Shown here: positions 51,913 to 60,809 of the stretch, in pieces
How positions within the stretch are numbered: position 1 is the stretch's first letter
Layout of the letters: each line of letters opens with the position of its first letter
NCBI RefSeq assembly: GCF_010500965.1
Contig: NZ_QVMI01000019.1
Coordinates: 88,470 to 152,469 of the forward strand
DNA length: 64,000 nt
DNA from: Bacteroides sp. 51
Lineage (GTDB): Bacteria; Bacteroidota; Bacteroidia; Bacteroidales; Bacteroidaceae
Direction of reading: 5' to 3'
Notes under the pieces: generated by a model
Told to the model about the DNA's origin: nothing
The model's database searches: none
The model's input: only the letters and a program-made list of their open reading frames with translations
Position numbers and translations under genes: made by a program

Positions 51913-53313
51913 TTACTTTTTCCAGAGTTTACTCATATCTTCCAATGTCTTGCCTTTCGTTTCAGGAACAAACTTCCACACGAACAGAGCCGACAATAAA
52001 GCAAATATGGCATAAATCAAATAAGTACCTCCGACACTCCACTCAGACAATGATGGGAATGTGCTCGATACCAAGAAGTTCGCAATCCATTGTGCAGCCA
52101 CAGCAATAGCTACAGCTTTACCACGAATCGTATTAGGGAATATCTCAGAGATAAGTACCCAGCAAATAGGTCCCCAACTCATCATAAACGATGCAGTATA
52201 GATGATAATAAAGATAAGCGCTGCAAAACCGATTACATCCATAAATGAAAGAACGCTCAACGCTATCATACCTACCATCATACCGGTAGAGCCGATGATT
52301 AATAGAGGTTTACGTCCAAATTTATCGACTGTCAGGATAGCCACCACAGTAAATAAGATATTCACAACGCCCATTACCACGGTTTGAATCATAGAGATAT
52401 CGCCGGTCGCCCCCATATTTTCGAATATACGAGGAGCATAATAAAGCACTACATTAATACCAACAGCTTGCTGGAAAACAGACAATAGAATACCTATAAT
52501 AATTACGCCAACGCCATAAGTCAGCAGTTTTTCACTCTTTTCTTTAGCCGTAGCCTTAATGTCTTCCAGAATAGCAGTCGCTTTTGATCTTCCATTGATG
52601 CGTACCAATACATCCAAAGCTTCATTCGGATGCCCACTCAATACCAGATAACGTGGGGTTTTCGGCACAAAGAACAACAACAATCCGAATATTGCTGCGG
52701 GGAATGCTTCGCTCACAAACATACGGCGCCAGCCAATTTCCACCATCGCTTCGGCAGTAGCCAAATTATTACGAATCAGATAGTTCACAAAGTAAACCAC
52801 CAACATACCAAAGATAATCGCAAACTGATTACACGAAACCAAACGGCCACGCATATGTGCAGGGGCTACTTCGGCAATATACATCGGACAAACGGCAGAT
52901 GCCAGTCCCACGCCAATACCTCCAAGAATACGGTAAAGGTTGAAAGCAACCAATAAACCGGCAGATGGTTTACCATATTCAAAAAACAAAAATTCAGGAT
53001 TATACGATCCTAGTGCAGATAAAAAGAACAATAAAGCCGCCAGGCGAAGAGAGTTCCTACGGCCAAGGCGAGAAGCCAATATACCAGAGATTGCACCTCC
53101 GATCACGCATCCGATCAGTGCACTTGATGCCGTGATACCATGCCAGCCCTTTGTGTATTCAAAATCAGGAGCTGAGCGAAAGAAGGCTTCAAGCCCCTGT
53201 TCAGCTCCGGAAATAACAGCCGTATCATATCCAAATAGCAATCCACCGATCACCGTTACAGCCGTTATGCAATATAGATAGAGGGTACTACCTGTATCTG
53301 TTGTATTTTTCAT
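51913..53313 (-). CDS. xylE: D-xylose/sugar MFS symporter
   Basis: 466 residues, twelve helices of the sugar porter family. Marks: FGYDTAVISGAEQ in helix 1, ISGILASRLGRRNSLRLA (loop 2-3), VAPAHMRGRLVSCNQFAII, QQAVGINVVLYYAPRIFENM in helix 7 and the C-terminal VPETKGKTLE. It should bring xylose in with protons across the inner membrane. It is the last gene of the xyl operon. Confidence 0.92.
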   Translation of the reverse strand: MKNTTDTGSTLYLYCITAVTVIGGLLFGYDTAVISGAEQGLEAFFRSAPDFEYTKGWHGITASSALIGCVIGGAISGILASRLGRRNSLRLAALLFFLSALGSYNPEFLFFEYGKPSAGLLVAFNLYRILGGIGVGLASAVCPMYIAEVAPAHMRGRLVSCNQFAIIFGMLVVYFVNYLIRNNLATAEAMVEIGWRRMFVSEAFPAAIFGLLLFFVPKTPRYLVLSGHPNEALDVLVRINGRSKATAILEDIKATAKEKSEKLLTYGVGVIIIGILLSVFQQAVGINVVLYYAPRIFENMGATGDISMIQTVVMGVVNILFTVVAILTVDKFGRKPLLIIGSTGMMVGMIALSVLSFMDVIGFAALIFIIIYTASFMMSWGPICWVLISEIFPNTIRGKAVAIAVAAQWIANFLVSSTFPSLSEWSVGGTYLIYAIFALLSALFVWKFVPETKGKTLEDMSKLWKK

Positions 53314-53340
53314 TCTGTGATATTTGTTAGGTAATTATAG

Positions 53341-53430
53341 AGTTGAAAGTTGAAAATTGAAAGTTGAAAGTTACTATGCAGATTGTGGTTGCGCAGCCCA
53401 CTTTCAATTTTCAACTTTCAACTTTCAACT
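53341..53430. repeat. AGTTGAAAGTTGAAA tandem units in inverted orientation, between xylA and xylE
   Basis: 53341-53371 repeats a 10-bp unit (AGTTGAAAGT, TGAAAATTGA...), and 53400-53430 carries the complementary series. The mRNA could fold into a long hairpin between the two cistrons, which could modify relative expression. Confidence 0.72.
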
Positions 53431-53433
53431 GAA

Positions 53434-54750
53434 TTAAATGTACATATTCAATAACGCTTCGTACAATTCTTGCTTGCCGCTCATTTGTTTGGGTTCACCG
53501 TTTGCTTTTGCATAAGCCACAAGATCTTCAAGAGTCAGTTTGCCTTCAGCAAATTCTTTACCTTTACCAGATTCGAATGAAGCATAGCGTTCTGCAAACA
53601 TTGCCTTATATGGAGAATCAGTCAGGAAAGCAGCAGCATTTTCCAACGCGCGTGCCATTACATCCATTGCAGCGATATGTGCAATGAAGATATCTTCCAG
53701 GTCAGTTGAGTTACGACGAGTCTTAGCATCGAAGTTAGTACCACCGTTACCCAAACCACCGTTACGAATAATCTGCATCATTGCCTGAACCAGTTCAAAC
53801 TGATCAATTGGGAATTGGTCGGTATCCCATCCGTTTTGATAGTCACCACGGTTAGCGTCGATTGATCCTAACATATCATTGTCAACAGCTACAGCCAGTT
53901 CATGCTCGAATGTATGACCAGCCAATGTCGCATGGTTCACTTCAATATTCACCTTGAAATCTTTATCCAGGCCATGAGCTTTCAGGAAGCCGATCACCGT
54001 TTCGGTATCTACATCATACTGATGTTTTGTTGGTTCCATTGGTTTAGGCTCAATCAGGAATGTACCCTTAAATCCACGTGCACGTGCATAATCACGAGCC
54101 GCTTTCAGCATCTGAGCCAGATTATTTTTCTCAAGTTTCTGGTCTGTATTCAACAATGACATGTAACCTTCACGTCCTCCCCAGAACACATAGTTTGAAC
54201 CACCCAGTTCGATGGTTGCGTCAATCGCATTCTTAATTTGCACAGCAGCACGAGCCACTACATCAAAATTTGGATTTGTTGCCGCACCATTCATATAACG
54301 CTCATGACCAAATACGTTAGCAGTACCCCATAGCAATTTGATTCCGGTTTCCGCTTGTTTTTGTTTTGCATAAGCTACGATTTCTTTCAGATCAGCTTCG
54401 TATTGTTCAATCGTATCCGCTTCGTCTACCAAGTCCACATCGTGGAAGCAATAGTATTCGATACCGATTTTTTGCATAAACTCAAAACCTGCATCCATTT
54501 TATCTTTAGCAGCCTGAATTCTATCTGAGCTGGCTTTCCATGGGAAAGTCTTGGTACCACCACCAAATGGATCTCCTCCTTCAGCGCAAAGTGTGTGCCA
54601 CCATGCCATAGAGAATCTCAACCAATCTTTCATTTTCTTTCCCAGAACCTCTTTTTCAGGATCATAATAGCGGAAAGCCATTGGATTTTTACTTTCTTTT
54701 CCTTCAAATTTAATTTTTCCTACTCCGGGAAAATACTCTTTTATTGCCAT
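53434..54750 (-). CDS. xylA: Xylose isomerase
   Basis: 438 residues, the length of class II enzymes. The catalytic His103 and Asp106 lie in [12 protein letters not shown], the metal-binding Glu and Lys in [16 protein letters not shown], and further metal ligands in [15 protein letters not shown] and [18 protein letters not shown]. It converts D-xylose to D-xylulose in the cytosol. Second enzyme gene of the operon, 70 nt after xylB. Confidence 0.97.
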   Translation of the reverse strand: MAIKEYFPGVGKIKFEGKESKNPMAFRYYDPEKEVLGKKMKDWLRFSMAWWHTLCAEGGDPFGGGTKTFPWKASSDRIQAAKDKMDAGFEFMQKIGIEYYCFHDVDLVDEADTIEQYEADLKEIVAYAKQKQAETGIKLLWGTANVFGHERYMNGAATNPNFDVVARAAVQIKNAIDATIELGGSNYVFWGGREGYMSLLNTDQKLEKNNLAQMLKAARDYARARGFKGTFLIEPKPMEPTKHQYDVDTETVIGFLKAHGLDKDFKVNIEVNHATLAGHTFEHELAVAVDNDMLGSIDANRGDYQNGWDTDQFPIDQFELVQAMMQIIRNGGLGNGGTNFDAKTRRNSTDLEDIFIAHIAAMDVMARALENAAAFLTDSPYKAMFAERYASFESGKGKEFAEGKLTLEDLVAYAKANGEPKQMSGKQELYEALLNMYI

Positions 54751-54820
54751 AATGTTTAATGTGATTTATGTGAATAAGCAAAGTGCTTACTCACTGGGTT
54801 ATACTATTAGAATTAATTAT

Positions 54821-56338
54821 TTACTCACCCGCAAGGAAACCTGGCTGCGGCACCTTGCCGCCCATTGATTTTTCTAAACGATTCTTCCATTTTGCATAAG
54901 CATCGGCATAAGCCTGTGCAGCATTGGGTTCAATAACATCCAGTTTTTCGAGTGTGGCGAATGCTTCATTATTATCTTTATAGATTCCTGCACCGATTCC
55001 CGCACCCTTCGCTGCTCCCACGGAACCATCTGTATTATACAACTCAATCACTGCCCCCGTTACTCCTGCCAACGTATCGCGGAAGATCGGGCTCAGGAAC
55101 ATATTTGCATGTCCCGCATGAATCTTCTTCACCGGAATACCCATTTGTTCCATAATATCAATACCATATTTAAACGAGAACACAATACCCTCCTGTGCCG
55201 CCCGAATAATATGATGCTTGCCATGCGTGTTAAAGTCAACACCGCGGATGCTACAGCCAATCTCTTTATTATTCAGCATACGTTCCGCACCATTTCCAAA
55301 TGGCAGGATACTGATACCCGAACTTCCGATCGGAGCTTTTGATGCCAATACATTCATTTCATTATATGAGATACCCTCAGGAGCAATATTCTTCTTTACC
55401 CATGAATTCAGAATGCCCGTACCATTAATACAGAGTAGCACACCCAAACGCGTTTGTTCGGAACTGTGATTCACATGAGCGAAAGTATTAACACGCGATT
55501 GCGGATCATAATTCACCGCTCCGTTCACGCCGTAAACCACCCCCGATGTGCCCGCAGTAGAAGCAATCTCACCCGGATTAAATACATTCAGTGAAAGTGC
55601 ATTGTTTGGCTGGTCGCCTGCCCGATAAGTAATTGGAGTTCCTTCTTTCAGTCCCAGTTCCCCGGCTGCCGCCGCGTTTACACGTCCTTGTTCCGAGAAA
55701 GTAGGTTTGATATCTGCAATCAGTGAATGGTCAAAGCCATAATACTTCATTAAGAAATCAGCCACCTGGTTTTTCTTGAAATCCCAGAATATACCTTCCG
55801 AAAGCCCTGAAACTGTAGTGCAAATCTCTCCACTCAATTTCATGGCAATATAATCACCCGGAAGCATAATTTTATAAATCTTCTCGTAGATAGCCGGTTC
55901 ATTTTCTTTGATCCATGCTAATTTAGAAGCCGTAAAGTTACCCGGAGAGTTCAGTAAATGAGACAGACACATCTCCTCGCCCAACACTTCAAACGCTTTT
56001 TGCCCATAAGGTACTGCACGTGAGTCGCACCAGATGATAGCCGGACGAAGCACATTCTGATCTTTATCCACACACACCAGTCCATGCATCTGATAAGAAA
56101 TCCCAATTGCTTTGATCTCCGCAGCACTAACTCCCGATTCTTCCAATACAGCCTTTGTAGAGCATTTCAGATACTCCCACCAGCTTTCCGGGTCTTGTTC
56201 TGCCCATCCAGGCTGAACAGCTGTAATATTAGCCTCCGTCTTTGGAAAGAAAGCAGAAGCAACACTTTTGCCGGTTTCGGCATTCACCAAGCTCGCTTTT
56301 ACCGACGAGCTACCTATATCATATCCAAGTAAAAACAT
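54821..56338 (-). CDS. xylB: Xylulokinase
   Basis: 505 residues, FGGY kinase fold. Seen are LGYDIGSSSVKASLVNAETG (phosphate loop), QPGWAEQDPESWWEYLK, LPGDYIAMKLSGE with the catalytic Asp, TAGTSGVVYGVNGAV and the C-terminal SVGAAKGAGIGAG. It phosphorylates D-xylulose for the pentose phosphate pathway. The final 13 residues (GGKVPQPGFLAGE) come from a copy of the dispersed hairpin repeat that has supplied the gene's 3' end. Confidence 0.95.
   Translation of the reverse strand: MFLLGYDIGSSSVKASLVNAETGKSVASAFFPKTEANITAVQPGWAEQDPESWWEYLKCSTKAVLEESGVSAAEIKAIGISYQMHGLVCVDKDQNVLRPAIIWCDSRAVPYGQKAFEVLGEEMCLSHLLNSPGNFTASKLAWIKENEPAIYEKIYKIMLPGDYIAMKLSGEICTTVSGLSEGIFWDFKKNQVADFLMKYYGFDHSLIADIKPTFSEQGRVNAAAAGELGLKEGTPITYRAGDQPNNALSLNVFNPGEIASTAGTSGVVYGVNGAVNYDPQSRVNTFAHVNHSSEQTRLGVLLCINGTGILNSWVKKNIAPEGISYNEMNVLASKAPIGSSGISILPFGNGAERMLNNKEIGCSIRGVDFNTHGKHHIIRAAQEGIVFSFKYGIDIMEQMGIPVKKIHAGHANMFLSPIFRDTLAGVTGAVIELYNTDGSVGAAKGAGIGAGIYKDNNEAFATLEKLDVIEPNAAQAYADAYAKWKNRLEKSMGGKVPQPGFLAGE
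54833..54862. repeat. Dispersed AAACCTGG/hairpin repeat inside the xylB 3' end
   Basis: AAGGAAACCTGGCTGCGGCA then CCTTGCCGCC: the GAAACCTGG tag plus a GCGGCA/TGCCGC hairpin, as at 5961 and 13581. Confidence 0.6.
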
Positions 56339-56340
56339 AT

Positions 56341-56397
56341 TTGAGTTTTGAGTTATGAGTTATAAGTTATGAGTTATAAGTTATGAGTTTTGAGTTC
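56341..56397. repeat. GAGTTATAAGTTAT tandem repeats between the regulator and xylB
   Basis: Five to six imperfect tandem units of AGTTATGAGTTATA. A similar short-period repeat (TTCATAATTAATAATTCATA) lies at 58494-58525 before fabD. Typical of slippage-prone intergenic DNA in the genus. Confidence 0.65.
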
Positions 56398-56446
56398 ACT
56401 TAGTAATTTCAATCGTAAATTGTAAATCGTCTAATCGTAAATCTCT

Positions 56447-57181
56447 TCATTTTCTGAGTTTATTATAAGTCTTTCTATCAAATTTGTAATATCGGGCTGC
56501 GCGATGTGGAACACCTTTCTGACGTTCTTCCAGAGGAACGACGTATTCCATTGCAGCTATTTTTTTATGGAAGTTGCGTACATCGAATTGCTTGTCGTAT
56601 ACCAACTCGAACAGCACGCGCAATTGTGATGCTGTAAATTTACGGGGCAGCAGTTCAAACAACATAGAAGGGTTAAACTCCACAAACTGGCGGATATACA
56701 CCAATGCTTCCTTTATAATAAGGTTATGGTCGAATGCCAACGTTTTCACATCTTTAATAGGTACCCAGCAAGCCTGATACTCATCCAATAGCGATTGGCT
56801 TAATGCCCTGTCGATTTTTACCATAGATACGTATGCAATAGTTACAATACGTTCTACCCTCGATTCCATGGCCCGTTCCAACCAGCGCACATCCTTCGGA
56901 TTGCTTGTTCGGTTCTTAGACCCAAAAGCCTTAAACTGCATCAGATTAATATTCTTAACTCCTGTGAGTTCTTTCAGTACACGTTGTGCCGCATCGTCCA
57001 GGTCCTCGTCCATATATATAAGACTACCCGGAAGTTTCATATCATGAAAAATTTCTCCATGATCCTCACCTACCCGCTTAATCAGTAAAACTTTCAGTTC
57101 CTCTCCATCAAAACCAAACACCACACAGTCTACTGAAATATGGTTGTTTGCCAACGGCGTTTTATTCGATATGTTTTGCAT
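56447..57181 (-). CDS. NUDIX-type (NrtR-like) transcriptional regulator of xylose use
   Basis: 244 residues. N-terminal NUDIX fold (about 15-160), but the catalytic box is broken: after GSLIYMDEDLDDAAQRVLKE LTG the REuxEE core reads RVLKEL, so pyrophosphatase activity is unlikely. The C-terminal winged helix (about 165-240: FTASQLRVLFELVYDKQFDV, NFHKKIAAMEYVVPL) is the NrtR/AraR type of Bacteroidota. It heads the xyl operon, and family members regulate arabinose and xylose genes in Bacteroides, so sugar-dependent control of this operon is the likely role. Confidence 0.87.
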   Translation of the reverse strand: MQNISNKTPLANNHISVDCVVFGFDGEELKVLLIKRVGEDHGEIFHDMKLPGSLIYMDEDLDDAAQRVLKELTGVKNINLMQFKAFGSKNRTSNPKDVRWLERAMESRVERIVTIAYVSMVKIDRALSQSLLDEYQACWVPIKDVKTLAFDHNLIIKEALVYIRQFVEFNPSMLFELLPRKFTASQLRVLFELVYDKQFDVRNFHKKIAAMEYVVPLEERQKGVPHRAARYYKFDRKTYNKLRK

Positions 57182-57212
57182 ATATTCGATTATTAGCGCA
57201 TCTTATACCCTG

Positions 57213-57220
57213 CAAATATA
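57213..57220 (-). promoter_or_regulatory. -7 box (TATATTTG, minus strand) for the xyl operon
   Basis: Complement of CAAATATA, matching TAnnTTTG, 31 nt upstream of the regulator start. A CAAG at 57240 gives a 3-of-4 match to the -33 box at a 19-nt spacing. In the 421-bp gap 57182-57602 I saw no gene or repeat besides the promoters. Confidence 0.5.
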
Positions 57221-57529
57221 AGGAGAGTTTTCAGAAAACCAAGACTTAAAAACATGATTTAAAACATAACATAAACTACTATTTATCAGCAATATACATA
57301 TCATACAATTTACAATATGAAACCTTATTGTTATCTTAGAAAGTACAATATGTTATTCACCACAATCCGCCGATCAACTAATTGTAGTGCATACAGTAAG
57401 CCAGAAAGCCATTTCTCATGAGTACACAGACATACAATTATCGTCTATATTACAGGCCACTTATTGTACGAAACACGATATATAAGAAACTAGGGGACAG
57501 ATGCCTTTTTCTACTTTTTTTTATTCTAT

Positions 57530-57561
57530 TTTGCCTGGAATTATATTTTTTTATATATTTG
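57530..57561 (+). promoter_or_regulatory. Two-box promoter for thiD
   Basis: TTTG (57530-57533), 20-nt spacer, TATATTTG (57554-57561), an exact fit to the Bacteroides consensus. The start codon is about 41 nt downstream. Confidence 0.65.
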
Positions 57562-57602
57562 TTTTGTGACAAAACAGAGTTCTAACCTATAACCAATTAA
57601 TT

Positions 57603-58469
57603 ATGAAGAGGTATCCTATTGTATTTTCTATCTCCGGAACCGACACCATCGGGGGTGCGGGTTCTCAAGCCGACATCAAAACTATTTCGGCATTAGGTGT
57701 TTATGCTGCATCGGCAGTAACAGCAATCACAGTACGTAACACAACGGGGCTAAAAGCCATCTTCCGTGTTCCACAAGAGTCTATCAAAGAGCAAATTGAA
57801 GCTGTTATGGAAGACATCATCCCCGACATTGTCAAACTCGGCCTTCTGAATGATGTTGAAACCATCCGGACCGTAGCCGACTGTGTTCGGAAATACCATC
57901 CGCAGTATGTAGTTTACGACCCTATTATCCTTGCACCGGATGGGGAAAGATTCATGACCGACGAGGTCAATAAAGCCATCGAAAAAGAGCTCATTCCCTT
58001 CGTCAATCTAGTTGTACTCAATCGTCGGGAAGCTGAGTTACTAACCGGTATACCGATAAACAACATAGCCAATATAAGGCATGCGGCAGAAGTATTTACA
58101 CAAAAGTACAACATATCTGTACTTATTAAAGGAGGCAACCTTCAGGAAAACAACATCTATGACATACTCCGAACCCCTGCTGATGAAGAATGGATATACA
58201 GTGACAGTATAGTTGAGTCACGCAACAGGCATGGAGCTGGTTGTACATTCTCTGCCGCCATATCTTCATACCTCGCCTTAGGAAGCAATCTGAACGAGGC
58301 AGTCAGTCAAGCGCGCGATTTCGTACGCGATGCCATAATTCATGGAAAAGATGTATTTCTGGGCAGTGGTGAGGGACCCGTATGCCATAATTTTGCCCCT
58401 ACGCCAATGACCTATCTCTGCCATGAGACACAAAAAGCCAAAGCCAGCCGCATCCCATTTGAATTATAA
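57603..58469 (+). CDS. thiD: Hydroxymethylpyrimidine/phosphomethylpyrimidine kinase (ThiD family)
   Basis: 288 residues of the ribokinase-like ThiD/PdxK group. Visible are the N-terminal SISGTDTIGGAGSQADIKT (usually SGSDxSGGAGIQADIKT), VVYDPIILAPDGERF, VVLNRREAELLTG and the anion-hole loop RHGAGCTFSAAISSYLALG. It phosphorylates HMP and HMP-phosphate in thiamine synthesis; pyridoxal kinase activity cannot be excluded. No other thiamine gene and no TPP riboswitch are seen beside it. Confidence 0.88.
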   Translation: MKRYPIVFSISGTDTIGGAGSQADIKTISALGVYAASAVTAITVRNTTGLKAIFRVPQESIKEQIEAVMEDIIPDIVKLGLLNDVETIRTVADCVRKYHPQYVVYDPIILAPDGERFMTDEVNKAIEKELIPFVNLVVLNRREAELLTGIPINNIANIRHAAEVFTQKYNISVLIKGGNLQENNIYDILRTPADEEWIYSDSIVESRNRHGAGCTFSAAISSYLALGSNLNEAVSQARDFVRDAIIHGKDVFLGSGEGPVCHNFAPTPMTYLCHETQKAKASRIPFEL

Positions 58470-58473
58470 TGCT

Positions 58474-58481
58474 TACATTTG
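58474..58481 (+). promoter_or_regulatory. -7 box (TACATTTG) for fabD
   Basis: TAnnTTTG match 47 nt upstream of fabD, just after the thiD stop. The leader includes the TTCATAATT tandem repeats. Confidence 0.45.
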
Positions 58482-58528
58482 CGCCGCGATTTTAATTCAT
58501 AATTAATAATTCATAATTCATAATTAGA

Positions 58529-59407
58529 ATGAAAGCATTTGTATTCCCAGGTCAAGGCGCACAGTTTGTGGGTATGGGTAAAGACCTCTATGAAAGTTCT
58601 ACGTTAGCTAAAGAACTATTTGAAAAAGCAAACGATATTCTTGGATATCGCATTACAGATATTATGTTTGAAGGAACCGACGAAGATTTACGTCAAACCA
58701 AAGTTACTCAACCTGCTGTGTTTTTACATTCTGTAATTTCAGCTCTTTGCATGGGCGATGAATTCAAACCCGAGATGACTGCCGGTCATTCATTGGGCGA
58801 GTTCTCGGCTTTGGTGGCTGCCGGCGCTCTTTCTTTCGAAGACGGACTGAAACTGGTTTATGCGCGTGCAATGGCTATGCAGAAAGCATGTGAGTTGGAG
58901 CCATCTACTATGGCTGCCATCATCGGTTTGCCCGACGAAAAGGTAGAGGAGATCTGCGCAAGCATCACAGATGAAGTTTGTGTTCCTGCCAACTATAACT
59001 GTCCGGGACAGATCGTAATTTCCGGTAGTATCAAAGGTATTGAAAAAGGATGCGAACTGATGAAAGAGGCTGGTGCAAAACGCGCGCTTCCATTAAAAGT
59101 AGGTGGTGCATTCCACTCTCCATTGATGGAGCCTGCTAAAGTTGAACTGGAAGCAGCGATTACTGCTACCACGATCAATACTCCCAAATGCCCGGTTTAC
59201 CAGAATGTAGACGCATTGCCTCATACTGATCCTGTAGAGATCAAAAAGAATCTGGTTGCACAACTTACTGCTTCCGTGCGTTGGACACAGACGGTGAAGA
59301 ACATGGTTGCAGATGGTGCTACTGATTTCACCGAATGCGGACCAGGTGCCGTTCTTCAAGGCTTGATCAAAAAGATCGAACCGGGTGTAACTGCTCACGG
59401 GCGGTAA
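58529..59407 (+). CDS. fabD: Malonyl-CoA:ACP transacylase
   Basis: 292 residues. Active-site Ser88 in TAGHSLGEFSALVAAGA, the N-terminal oxyanion segment FPGQGAQFVGMGKDLY, His196 in GGAFHSPLMEPAK and the C-terminal DFTECGPGAVLQGLIKK. It loads malonyl onto acyl carrier protein for fatty acid synthesis. It is not in a fab cluster here. Confidence 0.95.
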   Translation: MKAFVFPGQGAQFVGMGKDLYESSTLAKELFEKANDILGYRITDIMFEGTDEDLRQTKVTQPAVFLHSVISALCMGDEFKPEMTAGHSLGEFSALVAAGALSFEDGLKLVYARAMAMQKACELEPSTMAAIIGLPDEKVEEICASITDEVCVPANYNCPGQIVISGSIKGIEKGCELMKEAGAKRALPLKVGGAFHSPLMEPAKVELEAAITATTINTPKCPVYQNVDALPHTDPVEIKKNLVAQLTASVRWTQTVKNMVADGATDFTECGPGAVLQGLIKKIEPGVTAHGR

Positions 59408-59444
59408 AATATCGCTTCTAAGTGCGGCAAGCCGCAATAATAAT

Positions 59445-59485
59445 AAAAAGAGTTGTCTTGGAAGATTTCCCGGACAGCTCTTTTT
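59445..59485 (+). terminator. Terminator after fabD
   Basis: AAAAAGAGTTGTC / GACAGCTCTTTTT stem (one G-T pair) with T run, about 40 nt after the stop. A short GTGCGGCAAGCCGC hairpin, also found at 20232, lies just before it. Confidence 0.75.
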
Positions 59486-59591
59486 GCATTTATATATTTA
59501 ACGATGGTTACTTATATCGAACCGAATTCACGTTATTTATGAATAAAATCAATGTTTTGAACTAATTGATTGGATATTTTACAAATTATTG

Positions 59592-59599
59592 TAAGTTTG
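59592..59599 (+). promoter_or_regulatory. -7 box (TAAGTTTG) for the 59634 gene
   Basis: TAnnTTTG match 34 nt upstream of the start codon. Confidence 0.45.
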
Positions 59600-59633
59600 T
59601 ATTTAGAAAGAATGATGAAATCCCATTAATGAA

Positions 59634-60524
59634 ATGAAACGAAAAGCTACATTAGGTTTTCTTATTCGTTCAGGTTTGATCCTGCTTCTGTTCTTGAGTC
59701 CCCGGTTGTTATCTGCGCAAGAAGACGGCACACATGTTGTTGGCGATAGCTTACAGGTAAAACCGACAGGCATATTGTTGCCTTCTCCCATTGAATTCCA
59801 ACCTTTAGAGTCGTCGCTACTTGATTTATTATCTCCCAGAGATTTTTTGCTTGAAAAACCAGAGGAATATCTTTTCCGCCAGCCAACTATTTCCAAGCCT
59901 TTCTACAATTTTGTATTAAAAGAAACACTCCGGGTGCCTTATCAAATCAACCCTTCATTGCTTTTCAAAGGCGATTATAAGACGGGAGGGGTATTAAAGC
60001 AATGGAATAACGGGGTTTTATTTGCTTCAGGCGGACAAACAAGCGTGCCGGGGATAGGTCGCTTCAACGATGCTTCGCTGGGCTATCAACATGCTCTCAA
60101 TGACCGTTTCTCATTTCAAGTAGGCATAGACGCCATGAAGATAAACATGATCTTGGCTAAGGGACAGGTATTTACAACTTCGGGTAGCCTGATGTATCGT
60201 GCTTCCGATCGTATTGGTTTTAAAGTATTCGGGTCGTACGATATGGGAAACTCTTTTGGTATGAGTACCGATCGCTATGGCGCCACTATGACGATAGAGA
60301 TGACCGACCGCTTTGGAATGGAAATGGGCGTACAACGTTACTACAACTCCTTACGAGGATGGGAAACAGTGCCAATTGTAATACCCTCTTACAAATTCAA
60401 TGAAAAGTTCAAGTTGGGATTGGATGTAGGTGGGATAGTTTATGAAATCCTGAATAGTACTATTTTTCAGCAAAACCGAGACAGTGGCCCAACTATTGCC
60501 CCGCCCCGTATGCATCGGCCTTAA
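59634..60524 (+). CDS. Putative outer-membrane protein, conserved in Bacteroides
   Basis: 296 residues. Signal peptide ending near LLSAQ (residue 29). After a Leu/Pro-rich linker (about 30-100) the chain shows regular beta-hairpins: GVLFASGGQTSVPGIGRFND, LGYQHALNDRFSFQVGIDAM, TSGSLMYRASDRIGFKVFG, MTIEMTDRFGMEMGVQRYYN, FNEKFKLGLDVGGIVYEIL. This suggests a small barrel or curved sheet on the outer membrane. The last 20 residues are polar and do not end in the usual aromatic residue. I do not recognise a named family. Confidence 0.68.
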   Translation: MKRKATLGFLIRSGLILLLFLSPRLLSAQEDGTHVVGDSLQVKPTGILLPSPIEFQPLESSLLDLLSPRDFLLEKPEEYLFRQPTISKPFYNFVLKETLRVPYQINPSLLFKGDYKTGGVLKQWNNGVLFASGGQTSVPGIGRFNDASLGYQHALNDRFSFQVGIDAMKINMILAKGQVFTTSGSLMYRASDRIGFKVFGSYDMGNSFGMSTDRYGATMTIEMTDRFGMEMGVQRYYNSLRGWETVPIVIPSYKFNEKFKLGLDVGGIVYEILNSTIFQQNRDSGPTIAPPRMHRP

Positions 60525-60594
60525 GAATGTTTTGAGATAATTAATAAAGTTTGTTAGTTAAATTCGATTGTTATGAAAAGAAAAGATAGAAAAA

Positions 60595-60618
60595 GAGGCC
60601 ATCCATCCGGATAGCCTC
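60595..60618 (-). terminator. Terminator for the smalltalk/HU operon
   Basis: GAGGC-C-ATCC / GGAT-A-GCCTC stem. On the minus strand it is followed by TTTTTCTATCTTTTC. It lies about 35 nt past the smalltalk stop. Confidence 0.72.
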
Positions 60619-60652
60619 ATTCCTTCCTAATTAAAGCTTTTCTTTTCGCCGC

Positions 60653-60748
60653 TTACACGAACGTCTGTGCTCCGGCTGTTCCTGCCAATACTCCTGCTAT
60701 GGCAATCAGAACCTTAATTACCACATCCCAAAATTTAGATTTAATCAT
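60653..60748 (-). CDS. Smalltalk protein (31-residue membrane peptide)
   Basis: 31 residues: MIKSKFWDVVIKVLIAIAGV followed by LAGTAGAQTFV. It matches the tiny Bacteroides family named smalltalk, which is found next to HU-type genes. One hydrophobic helix (about 9-25) after a basic N-terminus points to a membrane-inserted peptide. Its role is unknown; a holin- or toxin-like action is only a guess. It follows the HU gene by 61 nt on the same strand and shares its terminator. Confidence 0.82.
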   Translation of the reverse strand: MIKSKFWDVVIKVLIAIAGVLAGTAGAQTFV

Positions 60749-60809
60749 AATAATTCTGTTTTTGTTAATCATTCATTGCGGCTTACCGCCATTGGTTGGG
60801 GCCTTGCCC

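Noticed and set aside
52630-53281. Two plus-strand frames opposite xylE
   Set aside because: Antisense shadows of a membrane-protein gene; sequence is low in hydrophobics, Asn/His/Lys-rich, with no motif.
57182-57602. TPP riboswitch or tRNA in the long gap before thiD
   Set aside because: No thi-box core, no T-arm consensus and no cloverleaf could be traced; only promoter boxes were found.
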